Source: JAWAAW01 sp038884575
GTDB taxonomy: Archaea > Nanobdellota > Nanobdellia > Woesearchaeales > ARS49
NCBI GenBank assembly: GCA_038884575.1
Contig: JAWABQ010000014.1
Location: 1-17,584, forward strand
Direction: 5' to 3'
Length of the DNA: 17,584 nt
Under the pieces are notes generated by a model. That model was not told where the DNA came from. It worked only from the letters and a program-made list of their open reading frames with translations, and made no database searches. Shown piece by piece: positions 1 through 7,773 of this stretch (positions within the stretch are counted from its first letter, which is position 1; each line of letters begins with the position of its first letter). The position numbers were made by a program, and so were the translations under genes.

Positions 1-201
1 CTGCCAACAGGGCTGAAGCCTATTGGCAATTATGGAATGCAGATTAACTTCTTTCTTGGCTTCTTTAATATGCTTCCTTTGCCCGGCATTGATGGCAGCA
101 AGGTTTTGGCATGGAACAAGGCGGTTTATGTGATTGTGTTCTTGGTAAGCATTTTTCTGGCTTTTAGTTCCACAACATTAATAAAGATGTTGGGTGGTTG
201 A
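1..201 (+). CDS. Site-2 protease-like M50 membrane metallopeptidase, C-terminal fragment
   Basis: The reading frame is open from the first base of the window to TGA at 199-201 and gives the last 66 residues of a membrane protein. It contains NMLPLPGIDGSKV (residues 24-36 of the fragment), which fits the NxxPxxxxDG motif of M50/site-2 proteases (COG1994); the Asp is the third zinc ligand in that family. A hydrophobic helix follows (VYVIVFLVSIFLAFSS). The HExxH zinc motif would lie upstream of the window. The family cleaves substrates within the membrane, but the substrate here cannot be inferred. The frame has no Met-initiated start of useful length here, which is why it is easily missed. The next gene begins 67 bases downstream on the same strand and may be cotranscribed. 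Confidence 0.85.
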   Translation: MPTGLKPIGNYGMQINFFLGFFNMLPLPGIDGSKVLAWNKAVYVIVFLVSIFLAFSSTTLIKMLGG

Positions 202-268
202 TTTCCAAAAATTCTTGGCGACGACAAGGTTGCAGGAGAAAAAGACAGAGAAAACAAGTGATGAGTGA

Positions 269-652
269 ATGACAAAATACGTGTGGAAATTTGCAGACAA
301 TAACACTTTCAGCCCTGACTATGTCACGCAGGAAATGAGGGTGCACGGCGAAGTCTACCAATTGCACAAAAAGGGATTGATTTTTGACCGCGCTTTGCCC
401 ATCTATGCTAGCTATTCGCGCTCAAGGTTTGAGATAAAAATGCAGTTCGGCAACAACCCAACTGTCTGCAATGTCCGCGATGAAGATCTTAGAAGGCTGA
501 AAAAATTCAAGAAAATAGACGCCCTCTTTGACCGCCACAAAATAAGCATTCCCTCCATTCTTAGCGCTCTCCCAGAGAATAGTTATCACGCAGAGCACAA
601 GAACTCATTCTGGCTGTGCCTCAGGCGGTTTGTCAGGGTTTATTTCAGGTAA
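269..652 (+). CDS. Hypothetical protein, 127 aa, unrecognised
   Basis: I do not recognise this protein. It is soluble, rich in basic and aromatic residues (pI probably high), with no signal peptide or membrane segment and no clear metal motif. A charged middle part (RDEDLRRLKKFKKIDALFDR) is probably helical. The start at 269 is forced by an in-frame TGA directly upstream (266-268). The GTGATGAGTGA stretch just before it could serve as a weak ribosome binding site, though it also contains a four-codon mini-frame ATG-AGT-GAA-TGA. The gene ends 7 bases before the end of the convergent regulator gene, a fit that supports it being real. No promoter is evident, so it may be read from the upstream peptidase transcript. 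Codon use resembles that of its neighbours. Confidence 0.55.
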   Translation: MTKYVWKFADNNTFSPDYVTQEMRVHGEVYQLHKKGLIFDRALPIYASYSRSRFEIKMQFGNNPTVCNVRDEDLRRLKKFKKIDALFDRHKISIPSILSALPENSYHAEHKNSFWLCLRRFVRVYFR

Positions 653-659
653 TTGGCAG

Positions 660-1067
660 TTACATACCAAGCTGGGCATCTATCTCTTGGGCTACTGTGT
701 GAAGGTCATCAAGCGATCTGTTTATGTCTTTTTTCAGCTCTTCCATAAGTCTTGCCAGATTGTCGTCCCGCAAAGAATATCTTCTTCCTTCATGCACTAC
801 CATGCCCGCATTTGTCAGCTTTTTGAGATGGCGTATTACTGCTCCTCTTGTAAGGCCGACTGTGAGCGAGATTTGCTCAGATGTCAGGGCTGTGTGTTTT
901 TTGGTTGATTTGACAAGTTCTATGAACACCCTGAACATGCTGCTGTCTTTATCGCGTTCTGACAAAAGGCCAAGCGAGCTCCCGAACCATTTAAGCTCTT
1001 CATTTAATGATACATTTAATGGCTTTTTCAGGGTTGTGATTGTTATTTGTTTTGGGCTGGTTCTCAT
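660..1067 (-). CDS. Winged-helix transcriptional regulator, candidate heat-shock repressor
   Basis: This is a 135-aa DNA-binding protein. A winged helix-turn-helix spans about residues 43-100: the helices FRVFIELVKS, LTSEQISLTVG and TRGAVIRHLKKLTNAGMV are followed by the wing hairpin VVHEGRRYSLR, an ArsR/MarR-like layout. Residues 101-130 (LARLMEELKKDINRSLDDLH) look like a dimerising coiled coil. There are no cysteine pairs or ligand pocket I can point to, so temperature or chaperone titration is a likelier input than metal. It is transcribed divergently from grpE-dnaK-dnaJ across a 119-bp spacer. Control of that operon is inferred from position, in the manner of archaeal heat-shock repressors such as Phr and HSR1; it is not shown by sequence identity. 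Its own TATA box lies about 24 bases before the ATG, predicting a leaderless message. Confidence 0.85.
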   Translation of the reverse strand: MRTSPKQITITTLKKPLNVSLNEELKWFGSSLGLLSERDKDSSMFRVFIELVKSTKKHTALTSEQISLTVGLTRGAVIRHLKKLTNAGMVVHEGRRYSLRDDNLARLMEELKKDINRSLDDLHTVAQEIDAQLGM

Positions 1068-1085
1068 ATTCCCTGTTTGTATGTC

Positions 1086-1097
1086 TTAATATAAAAA
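1086..1097 (-). promoter_or_regulatory. TATA box for the winged-helix regulator
   Basis: On the minus strand the spacer reads AGGTTTTTATATTAAGAC, with the TATA core TTTATATTA centred near 1091. That is about 24 bases upstream of the ATG at 1067, the usual archaeal distance from TATA to the transcription start. Transcription would therefore begin at or next to the start codon, and the message would need no Shine-Dalgarno site. Confidence 0.6.
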
Positions 1098-1112
1098 CCT
1101 TTCTTTCAAAAA

Positions 1113-1129
1113 ACGAAAAATATTTAAAT
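1113..1129 (+). promoter_or_regulatory. BRE/TATA box for grpE-dnaK-dnaJ
   Basis: CGAAAAATATTTAAATT holds a purine-rich BRE-like stretch (CGAAAAA) followed by an AT-rich TATA core (TATTTAAAT, 1121-1129). Initiation about 25 bases downstream would fall near 1150, giving a leader of about 37 bases that includes the ribosome binding site AAAGGTGGT just before the grpE ATG at 1187. No other convincing promoter lies ahead of the three chaperone genes. Confidence 0.6.
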
Positions 1130-1151
1130 TAGTCACACTAAGATTAACTAA
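1129..1151. promoter_or_regulatory. Candidate operator palindrome of the heat-shock operon
   Basis: The sequence TTAGT-CAC-ACTAA (1129-1141) is a perfect 5+5 inverted repeat with a 3-base spacer. A second ACTAA lies at 1147-1151, so TTAGT also pairs with it at a 13-base spacing. The element starts at the 3' edge of the grpE TATA box and reaches the predicted transcription start, where a bound repressor would block initiation. The natural candidate ligand is the divergent winged-helix protein. The half-site CTAA/TTAG also occurs in the motif I recall for the Archaeoglobus HSR1 regulator, but the arrangement differs. Binding is inferred. Confidence 0.5.
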
Positions 1152-1186
1152 AAATACTTTAAGAGTGGTTGTTAAAGGTGGTTTGA

Positions 1187-1738
1187 ATGAGTGGGAAAAC
1201 AACTGAGAACCCTAAAAAAACAACAAATCCTGCGAATACATGCACAGATAAAACATCAAGTGCTGATGACGCGTTAAGTAATGTATCAAAAGAGCTTGAG
1301 CGCAAGACCAAAGAAGCAAATGATTACCTCGAAACACTAAAGCGCTTGCAGGCAGATTTTGAAAACTTCATAAAACGCACTGAAAAAGAACGCAAAGAAA
1401 TAACTGCCGCAGCTTCTGAGAGAATTGTGTCAAAACTTCTTCCGGTTCTTGACGAGCTTCACTGTTCAGTTGAGGCGGTAAAGAAACAAGGCATTAATGA
1501 GGCGTTTGCAAAAGGAATTGAACTCATATATAGAAACTTTCAGAGGATACTTCAGGAAGAGGGCGTACAGCCGATAGATTGTCTGGGCCAAAAAGCAGAC
1601 CCCTTCCTTCACGATGTTGTCTTAGCAGAAAAAAATGACTCGGTAGATGATGGTGTTATAATCGCTGAAATCCAAAAAGGCTACAAAATGAATGGGAAAG
1701 TGGTAAGGTACTCAAAAGTTAAAATTGCAAGGAGGTAG
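1187..1738 (+). CDS. grpE: GrpE nucleotide exchange factor
   Basis: GrpE (183 aa) releases ADP from DnaK and so drives substrate release in the Hsp70 cycle, in the cytoplasm as a dimer. The N-terminal 30 residues are polar and disordered (Thr/Lys/Asn-rich). A long coiled coil follows (about 32-75, ERKTKEANDYLETLKRLQAD...), then the four-helix region, and a C-terminal beta domain ending in the family signature GYKMNGKVVRYSKVKIARR. The length is normal for the family. The ATG at 1187 is preceded by AAGGTGGT at suitable spacing. It is the first gene of the operon, and the AGGAGGT ribosome binding site of dnaK overlaps its last codons (1730-1736). Hsp70 systems are patchy in archaea and generally of bacterial origin, so ancient transfer is likely. 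Confidence 0.97.
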   Translation: MSGKTTENPKKTTNPANTCTDKTSSADDALSNVSKELERKTKEANDYLETLKRLQADFENFIKRTEKERKEITAAASERIVSKLLPVLDELHCSVEAVKKQGINEAFAKGIELIYRNFQRILQEEGVQPIDCLGQKADPFLHDVVLAEKNDSVDDGVIIAEIQKGYKMNGKVVRYSKVKIARR

Positions 1739-1744
1739 GTATCA

Positions 1745-3571
1745 ATGGCAAAAATAATCGGAATCGACTTGGGGACATCAAACTCTGCAGCAGCTGTTCT
1801 TGAGGCAGGCAGGCCCAGGATTATTCCAAGTGCAGAAGGCGCTTCACTTTATGGCAAGGCATTTCCAAGCGTTGTAGCTTTTCAAAAAGACGGCACGATG
1901 CTGGTAGGTGAGCCGGCAAAAAGACAGGCAGTAAGCAATCCTGAAGGAACAATCATGGCTGCAAAACGTAAAATGGGCACTGATTTTGTTTACAAAATCC
2001 GCGGAAAAGAGTACACCCCCCAGCAAATATCTGCTTTCATACTGCAAAAAATAAAACAGGATGCAGAGGCCTTCCTGGGAGACAAGGTTGACAAGGCAGT
2101 CATAACTGTTCCTGCTTATTTTGACGATAACCAGCGCCAGGCAACAAAAGATGCAGGAACAATAGCTGGGCTTGAAGTCATAAGGATAATTAATGAGCCA
2201 ACTGCCGCATCTCTTGCTTATGGTCTTGACAAGTCAGGAAAACAGCAGACAATACTTGTTTTTGATTTTGGAGGGGGCACACTTGATGTCACGATTGTTG
2301 AGTTTGGAGACGGCGTTTTTGAGGTTAAGGCAACTTCTGGTGACACCCAGCTTGGCGGAACTGATATGGATCTTGCAATCATAAAGCACATTGTCGCCAA
2401 ATTCAAGGAGGATTCTGGTATTTATTTGGAAGAAGATGATACTGCAATGCAAAGGGTTCGTGAAGCTGCTGAAAAGGCAAAAATTGAGCTAAGCACAACA
2501 TTACAGACAGACATTAACCTGCCTTTCATATCAGCAACAGACAAAGGGCCCAAACACCTTGCAATGACACTTACGCGTTCACAGCTGGAGGCACTTGTTG
2601 ACCCTATTGTCAGGAAATGCAAGAAATCAGTCGACCAGGCATTGGAAGATGCAAAAATAACTCCTGGCAAAATAAGCAAGGTAATTCTTGTCGGCGGGCC
2701 AACAAGAATGCCCATAGTCCAAAAATATGTTGAAGACTGGTTTGGCAAAGGAAAGGTGGAGCGCTCAATAGACCCCATGGAATGTGTGGCAATGGGTGCG
2801 GCGATTCAGGCGGGGGTGCTTGCGGGCGAGGTTAAAGACGTGCTTTTGCTTGATGTAACTCCCTTGTCATTGGGAATTGAAACCCTGGGGGGCGTCTTTA
2901 CTAAATTAATTGACCGCAATACAACAATTCCTGTAAAGCGAAGCCAGGTCTTTAGCACTGCGGCAGACAACCAGCCGGCTGTCACGATAAAAATATCGCA
3001 GGGCGAGAGGCCGATGTTTTCAGACAATCAGTACTTGGGGCAGTTTGACCTGGTTGGCATCCCACCAGCCCCTCGCGGCGTTCCCCAGATAGAGGTCACG
3101 TTTGACATTGACGCGAACGGCATACTGAATGTTACTGCAAAAGACTTGGGAACAGGCAAGGAACAGTCTGTGCGTATTACTGCACCTCACAAACTTAGCG
3201 AGTCCGAAGTTGAGAGGATGCGAAAGGAAGCAGAGAAGTTCTCCGAGGCAGACAAGAAGAAAAAGGAGGAAGTGGAGACAATAAATAATGCAGACTCGCT
3301 TATTTACACAACAGAAAAAACACTTAAGGACCTCTCTGGAAAAGTTCCTGAATCAGACATTAAAGATATAAACAAGTCAGTCGAAGAACTCAAAAAGCTC
3401 CTTTCAAAGAAAGAAAAGGACCTTGTTGCAATAAAAAAGGCGTCAGAGGAACTTCAGCAATCTGTCCAAAAGGCATCAATTGAGCTTTACAAGAAGGCAG
3501 CAGAAAAAGGCAAAAAGCCAGAGGATGATGTTATTGATGCGGATGTGAAGGAAAAAGGCAAAAAGAAGTGA
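1745..3571 (+). CDS. dnaK: Hsp70 chaperone DnaK
   Basis: DnaK (608 aa, normal bacterial length) is an ATP-driven chaperone that binds hydrophobic peptide segments. The ATPase domain shows the phosphate-1 loop IDLGTSNS (7-14), the EPTAASLAYG segment (151-160), phosphate-2 FDFGGGTLDV (173-182) and the adenosine motif VILVGGPTRMP (312-322). The interdomain linker is VLLLDVTPLSLG (about 365-376), followed by the beta-sandwich substrate-binding domain and a helical lid (about 500-590). The C-terminus keeps a DDVIDADV tail like bacterial DnaK, flanked by lysine-rich stretches. A strong Shine-Dalgarno site (AGGAGGT) lies 8 bases before the ATG, inside the end of grpE. It works with GrpE and DnaJ from the adjacent genes, and dnaJ follows after 6 bases. 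Confidence 0.98.
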   Translation: MAKIIGIDLGTSNSAAAVLEAGRPRIIPSAEGASLYGKAFPSVVAFQKDGTMLVGEPAKRQAVSNPEGTIMAAKRKMGTDFVYKIRGKEYTPQQISAFILQKIKQDAEAFLGDKVDKAVITVPAYFDDNQRQATKDAGTIAGLEVIRIINEPTAASLAYGLDKSGKQQTILVFDFGGGTLDVTIVEFGDGVFEVKATSGDTQLGGTDMDLAIIKHIVAKFKEDSGIYLEEDDTAMQRVREAAEKAKIELSTTLQTDINLPFISATDKGPKHLAMTLTRSQLEALVDPIVRKCKKSVDQALEDAKITPGKISKVILVGGPTRMPIVQKYVEDWFGKGKVERSIDPMECVAMGAAIQAGVLAGEVKDVLLLDVTPLSLGIETLGGVFTKLIDRNTTIPVKRSQVFSTAADNQPAVTIKISQGERPMFSDNQYLGQFDLVGIPPAPRGVPQIEVTFDIDANGILNVTAKDLGTGKEQSVRITAPHKLSESEVERMRKEAEKFSEADKKKKEEVETINNADSLIYTTEKTLKDLSGKVPESDIKDINKSVEELKKLLSKKEKDLVAIKKASEELQQSVQKASIELYKKAAEKGKKPEDDVIDADVKEKGKKK

Positions 3572-3577
3572 ATTTTT

Positions 3578-4642
3578 GTGGCAAAAGACTATTATTCAAT
3601 CCTCGGAGTCAGCAGAAACGCAACAACAGAGGAGATAAAGAAGGCGTACAAGGAGCTTGCAAAAAAATATCATCCTGACCTGAACAAAAGCAAGGATGCT
3701 GCAGAAAAATTCAAGGAAATAAACGAAGCAGCGGCTGTTCTTGGAGATGCTGAAAGGCGAAGGCAGTATGACCAGTTCGGTACAACTGACTTCAGCAAGG
3801 ATTTTGGCGGTTTTGACTTCCGTGAATTCAGGGGTTTTGATTTTGATGACCTTTTTGACAGTTTTTTCTCAGGATTTGGAATGGGTGGCAGGAGAGAAAC
3901 AAGAAGGCGCGGAGACGACCTTCTTTACGAGCTCGAAATAGAACTTGAAGATGTTCTCAAAGGGACAACAAAAACAATAAGCATCACAAAGCACGAGAAC
4001 TGCCATGCCTGCAAAGGCAATGGCGGAACGCGTGAAACCTGTCATTCCTGCAATGGTAGGGGAATGCAGCAGCAAACTCGCAGGACTCCTTTTGGTTATT
4101 TTTCTACAACAACGACCTGCAAGCAGTGCGGGGGAACAGGAAGCATTATTGCAGAACAATGCAAAGAATGCAAAGGAAAGGGAAGCATAAGGGTGAGCAA
4201 GGAGCTGGAAATCAGGATTCCTCCTGGCATTAATGATGGCATGAAGTTGCGGGTTTCTGGTGAGGGTGAAGCAGGCACAAATGGCGCGCCGCCAGGAGAC
4301 TTGTACGTTCAGGTTTCAGTAAGGCCACATAAGCAATTCATCAGGGAAGAAGATGACCTTCATGTTAAGGTTACAGTATCTTTTGTTACTGCAGCAAAGG
4401 GTGGTGAAATTGATATCCCAACACTTGAAGGAACTGAAAAATTGAGAATTCCACATGGAACGCAGCCCGGAACCACATTCAGGATAAAGGATAAAGGGCT
4501 GCCGCGGCTTCATGGCCATGGAAAAGGAAGCCTTGTTGCAGAGATTGTTGTAAAAATCCCTGAAAAGCTGACAAAAAGACAGGCAGAACTTTTGGATGCG
4601 TTTGAGCAGGAATCCAGAAAGAAAGGATTTTTCAGGTTTTAA
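3578..4642 (+). CDS. dnaJ: Hsp40 co-chaperone DnaJ (class A)
   Basis: DnaJ (354 aa) delivers unfolded clients to DnaK and stimulates its ATPase. The J-domain (1-68) carries HPD at 32-34. A Gly/Phe-rich region follows (about 72-104, unusually Asp/Phe-rich). The cysteine-rich zinc domain (142-202) has four CxxCxGxG repeats starting at Cys142, 155, 181 and 195, so both zinc sites are intact. The C-terminal client-binding barrels and dimerisation region complete it. The start is GTG at 3578, six bases after the dnaK stop; no ATG fits and only a weak ribosome binding site is visible (AAGTGA over the dnaK stop), which suggests translational coupling. It is the last gene of the operon. Confidence 0.97.
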   Translation: MAKDYYSILGVSRNATTEEIKKAYKELAKKYHPDLNKSKDAAEKFKEINEAAAVLGDAERRRQYDQFGTTDFSKDFGGFDFREFRGFDFDDLFDSFFSGFGMGGRRETRRRGDDLLYELEIELEDVLKGTTKTISITKHENCHACKGNGGTRETCHSCNGRGMQQQTRRTPFGYFSTTTTCKQCGGTGSIIAEQCKECKGKGSIRVSKELEIRIPPGINDGMKLRVSGEGEAGTNGAPPGDLYVQVSVRPHKQFIREEDDLHVKVTVSFVTAAKGGEIDIPTLEGTEKLRIPHGTQPGTTFRIKDKGLPRLHGHGKGSLVAEIVVKIPEKLTKRQAELLDAFEQESRKKGFFRF

Positions 4643-4666
4643 TAATTCTCTGGCAAAGATTGCGCT

Positions 4667-4705
4667 GGGGGCACTAATTTTTCAAGCAAGGACAACACAG
4701 CCCCC
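4667..4705 (+). other. GC-rich inverted repeat after dnaJ
   Basis: GGGGGC at 4667-4672 is complementary to GCCCCC at 4700-4705, across a 27-base loop that contains a short T-run (4678-4682). It begins 25 bases past the dnaJ stop. It could contribute to 3'-end formation, but the loop is long and no poly-T tract follows the second arm, so it may be chance. The rest of the 209-base gap before the helicase gene shows only promoter-like AT boxes. Confidence 0.25.
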
Positions 4706-4763
4706 TGCGGGTCTTACAATATCTGCACGTGCATTTGACACTAGACACCCAAACACCAGAGTC

Positions 4764-4817
4764 ATAAATTATTTAAGCCACCGCAATTCCTAATATTTGT
4801 TCTCGTCACTATATTTG
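4764..4817 (+). promoter_or_regulatory. Promoter region of the lhr helicase gene
   Basis: Two TATA-like boxes lie here: ATAAATTATTTAAG (4764-4777) and ACTATATTTG (4808-4817). The second would start transcription near 4838, about 14 bases before the ATG at 4852. The first would give a leader of about 55 bases. No Shine-Dalgarno-like sequence precedes the ATG (GTAATTATTTTCAAT), which favours a short or near-leaderless transcript. I cannot tell which box is used. Confidence 0.4.
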
Positions 4818-4851
4818 GGTTGCACAAAGGTCACAAGTAATTATTTTCAAT

Positions 4852-7773
4852 ATGAAAGAAAATAGCTTGATAAAAGTGCAGGAAAAGCCATTTGAGAAAG
4901 AATTAGTTGAGAACATCTTAAATCCAAGTGTCAAGAAATGGTTTTTCTCGCGCTTTAAGGAGTTCTCACTGCCTCAGCTTCATGGTGTTGTTCCAATCCA
5001 CCAGCGCGAAAACATCCTTGTTTCAGCACCAACAGGAGCAACAAAAACCCTCACAGGATTTTTGAGCATCCTTAACGAGCTTGTTGACAGTGCAGAAAAA
5101 GGAATCCTGCAAAACAAAGTCTACTGCGTTTACATCAGCCCGCTAAAAGCATTAAACAATGACATCCAAAAGAATCTTGTTGAACCATTGAAAGAAATTG
5201 AGGCAATTGCAGGAAAAGAGCTCGGCATCAGGGTTGCAGTAAGGACTGGTGACACAACAGCTTCTGAAAGGCAGAAAATGCTCAAGAAAGTGCCCCATAT
5301 ACTGATAACAACTCCGGAAAGCCTTGCAATCCTGATGAGCTCTGAAAAGTTCAGGGAAAACCTGAAGGCAGTGGACTGGTGCATTATTGACGAAATCCAC
5401 GCCCTTGCAGAAAACAAGCGCGGAGTACACTTGAGCCTGAGCCTTGAGCGCTTGCAGTACTTGAGCCCTGCAATGTGCCGTGTTGGATTGTCAGCGACAG
5501 TCGCTCCACTGGAAGATGTTGCGAACTTTCTTGTTGGCGAGGGCAGGAAATGCAAGATTGTTGATGTTCAGTTCATAAAACAAATGGACTTGCAGGTGAT
5601 GAGCCCTGTAACAAACCTTATTGACACAGACCATGCCTCAATGCACCACGAGATGTACAGGCTCATTGACGAATTGGTCCAGCAGCACAAGACAACACTT
5701 ATTTTCACAAACACAAGGGCGGCAACAGAGCGCGTTGTTGACCATTTGAAGCACAAATTTCCAAAAAACTACACTGACAATATCGGCGCGCACCACGGCT
5801 CATTAAGCAAGGAATTAAGGCACCGCCTCGAAAACCGCCTGAGAAAAGGAGAGCTGAAGTGCGTTGTGTGCTCAACATCCTTGGAGCTCGGCATTGATAT
5901 CGGATTTATTGACCTGGTCATCTGCCTTGGCTCTCCAAAATCAGTCGCAAGATTCCTCCAGCGGGCAGGCAGGGCAGGCCACCGGCTGCACGAAAAAGTA
6001 AAGGGGCGGATTATTGTGATGGACAGGGATGACCTTGTTGAGTGCGCTGTCCTGCTGAAGTCTGCTGTTGAGAAAAAAATTGACAAGCTCCACATCCCGA
6101 CAAATGCCCTGGATGTTCTTGCCCAGCAGATTGACGGCATGGCTATTGAGCAGGTCTGGGACGAGCGCGAATTGTTCAAAATCATAAAGCAAAGCTACTG
6201 CTACAGGAATTTGACATGGACTGATTATGATGAAATCCTTGATTATCTTGCTGGAAAATTTGTTGACCTTGAGGAGCGCTACATCTTTGCAAAAATCTGG
6301 AGAAAAGACGGCAAAATCGGCAGGCGCGGAAAAATGGGCAGGGTCATTTACATGACAAACATCGGCACAATCCCTGATGAAACTTTTGTTACGGTCAAGG
6401 TCGGCGACCAGACAATTGGCAAGCTTGATGAGGCATTCCTTGAAAAGCTCAAGCCGGGTGATGTTTTTGTCCTTGGCGGCGACACTTACGAGTTCAAGTT
6501 TGCGCGCGGAATGGTTGCGCAGGTGTCAGCATCAGCCACAAGGCCGCCAACAGTACCGAGCTGGGTTTCTGAAATGCTTCCATTGAGCTTTGATTTGGCA
6601 TTGGAAATAGGCAAGTTCAGGCGGCTGATGCTTGAAAAGTTCAACAGCAGGCTGAAAAAAGAGGAAATAATTGCATTCGTCCACAAATACCTGTATGTTG
6701 ACAGCAGGGCCGCAGAGGCAATTTATGAGTATTTCAGGGAGCAGCATGATTATGCAAGAAAAATTCCCAATGACAAGGCAATTCTTGTTGAGTATTACAA
6801 TGACGAGCGCGACAAGAAAATAATCTTCCACACCCTGTTCGGAAGGCGCGTGAACGACTGCCTTTCAAGGGCTGTTGCGTTTGCAATCTCAAAAACAAGC
6901 CACAAGGATGTTGAGATTGGCATAAATGACAACGGCTTTTACATCAACGGCAGCAGAAAGCTGAATGCTGTTGCAGCACTGAAAATGCTCAAGGCGGAAA
7001 AGCTCGGCAGGGTTATGCAGGCGGCAATTGAGAAAAGCGAGGTTTACAAGAGGCGCTTCAGGCACTGCGCGACAAGGGCCTTGATGATTCTGAGGAATTA
7101 CCTTGGCAGGCAGAAGCGCGTAGGAAAACAGCAGGTCAGCTCAATGATTCTCATGTCTGCCCTGAAAAGGATAAACCCTGACTTCAGCATTCTCAAGGAG
7201 GCAAGGCGCGAATGCCTTGAGGACCTGATGGACATTGAAAACACGAAAAAAGTGCTGCAGGCAATTGAAAACAGCGAGATAACAATCTGCGAGATAGACA
7301 CCCAGATTCCGTCGCCGTTCTCATTCAACCTTGCCCTGCAGGGATACATGGACATCCTCAAGATAGAGGACAAGCACGAATTCCTCAGAAGGATGCACGA
7401 AATGGTTCTTGCAAAAATAGGAGGGAAAAAGCCAGAGTCTGTTGATGCTCTGGAATATGTCAGGAAGGCAGAACGCAGTCCAGCCAGCCGCGCATTCTCG
7501 TATGACGAATACTGGAAAGAGGAGGAGAAAAAGGCAGGAGCAAGGTTCAGCGAGCTGCAGAAAACCCTATTTGAGCAGCTTAACGAGGGCGCAAGGAAAA
7601 CACGGCTTGACCCGCAGATAAGGTATGACATTTATGCCTTGATTGAGGGCGGAAATGTGGAGCTGAGGCAGGAAACAATTGCGTGGCTCAGGCGGATTGA
7701 AAAAAATATGCCAATCGCGTGGAAGGATGAAATTGCGAAATTCCTGCAGGAAAAGGCAAAAGATGCTGCTTAG
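4852..7773 (+). CDS. lhr: Lhr-type superfamily 2 DNA/RNA helicase
   Basis: This 973-aa protein is a large ATP-dependent 3'-5' helicase of the archaeal Lhr-core class, a family linked to DNA repair and to unwinding DNA and RNA:DNA duplexes. Visible motifs are motif I PTGATKT (60-66, Lys65), Ia SPLKALNND (96-104), TTPESL (153-158), the DEIH box (180-183), SAT (214-216), motif IV LIFTNTRA (283-290), motif V STSLELGIDIG (341-351) and motif VI QRAGRAGH (370-377). After the two RecA domains come a winged-helix part, the Lhr beta-bundle (TNIGTIPDE onward) and the DEAD-associated helical C-terminus. Motif I departs from the usual GxGKT: the Gly before the catalytic Lys is Thr64. The gene stands alone on its strand and converges on the next gene with overlapping stop codons. 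Confidence 0.95.
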   Translation: MKENSLIKVQEKPFEKELVENILNPSVKKWFFSRFKEFSLPQLHGVVPIHQRENILVSAPTGATKTLTGFLSILNELVDSAEKGILQNKVYCVYISPLKALNNDIQKNLVEPLKEIEAIAGKELGIRVAVRTGDTTASERQKMLKKVPHILITTPESLAILMSSEKFRENLKAVDWCIIDEIHALAENKRGVHLSLSLERLQYLSPAMCRVGLSATVAPLEDVANFLVGEGRKCKIVDVQFIKQMDLQVMSPVTNLIDTDHASMHHEMYRLIDELVQQHKTTLIFTNTRAATERVVDHLKHKFPKNYTDNIGAHHGSLSKELRHRLENRLRKGELKCVVCSTSLELGIDIGFIDLVICLGSPKSVARFLQRAGRAGHRLHEKVKGRIIVMDRDDLVECAVLLKSAVEKKIDKLHIPTNALDVLAQQIDGMAIEQVWDERELFKIIKQSYCYRNLTWTDYDEILDYLAGKFVDLEERYIFAKIWRKDGKIGRRGKMGRVIYMTNIGTIPDETFVTVKVGDQTIGKLDEAFLEKLKPGDVFVLGGDTYEFKFARGMVAQVSASATRPPTVPSWVSEMLPLSFDLALEIGKFRRLMLEKFNSRLKKEEIIAFVHKYLYVDSRAAEAIYEYFREQHDYARKIPNDKAILVEYYNDERDKKIIFHTLFGRRVNDCLSRAVAFAISKTSHKDVEIGINDNGFYINGSRKLNAVAALKMLKAEKLGRVMQAAIEKSEVYKRRFRHCATRALMILRNYLGRQKRVGKQQVSSMILMSALKRINPDFSILKEARRECLEDLMDIENTKKVLQAIENSEITICEIDTQIPSPFSFNLALQGYMDILKIEDKHEFLRRMHEMVLAKIGGKKPESVDALEYVRKAERSPASRAFSYDEYWKEEEKKAGARFSELQKTLFEQLNEGARKTRLDPQIRYDIYALIEGGNVELRQETIAWLRRIEKNMPIAWKDEIAKFLQEKAKDAA

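Noticed and set aside
724..1089. A 121-codon plus-strand frame opposite the heat-shock regulator
   Set aside because: It is the antisense of a convincing winged-helix gene, Ser/Phe/Leu-rich as expected for such shadows, and would run through the regulator's promoter.
1175..1200. A possible riboswitch or thermosensor in the grpE leader
   Set aside because: The predicted leader is only about 37 bases and shows no stable stem masking the ribosome binding site; protein repression at the palindrome is a simpler reading.
4596..4793. A 65-codon open frame overlapping the 3' end of dnaJ
   Set aside because: It begins inside dnaJ in another frame, has no ribosome binding site, and runs over promoter-like AT boxes of the next gene. 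The composition is not protein-like.
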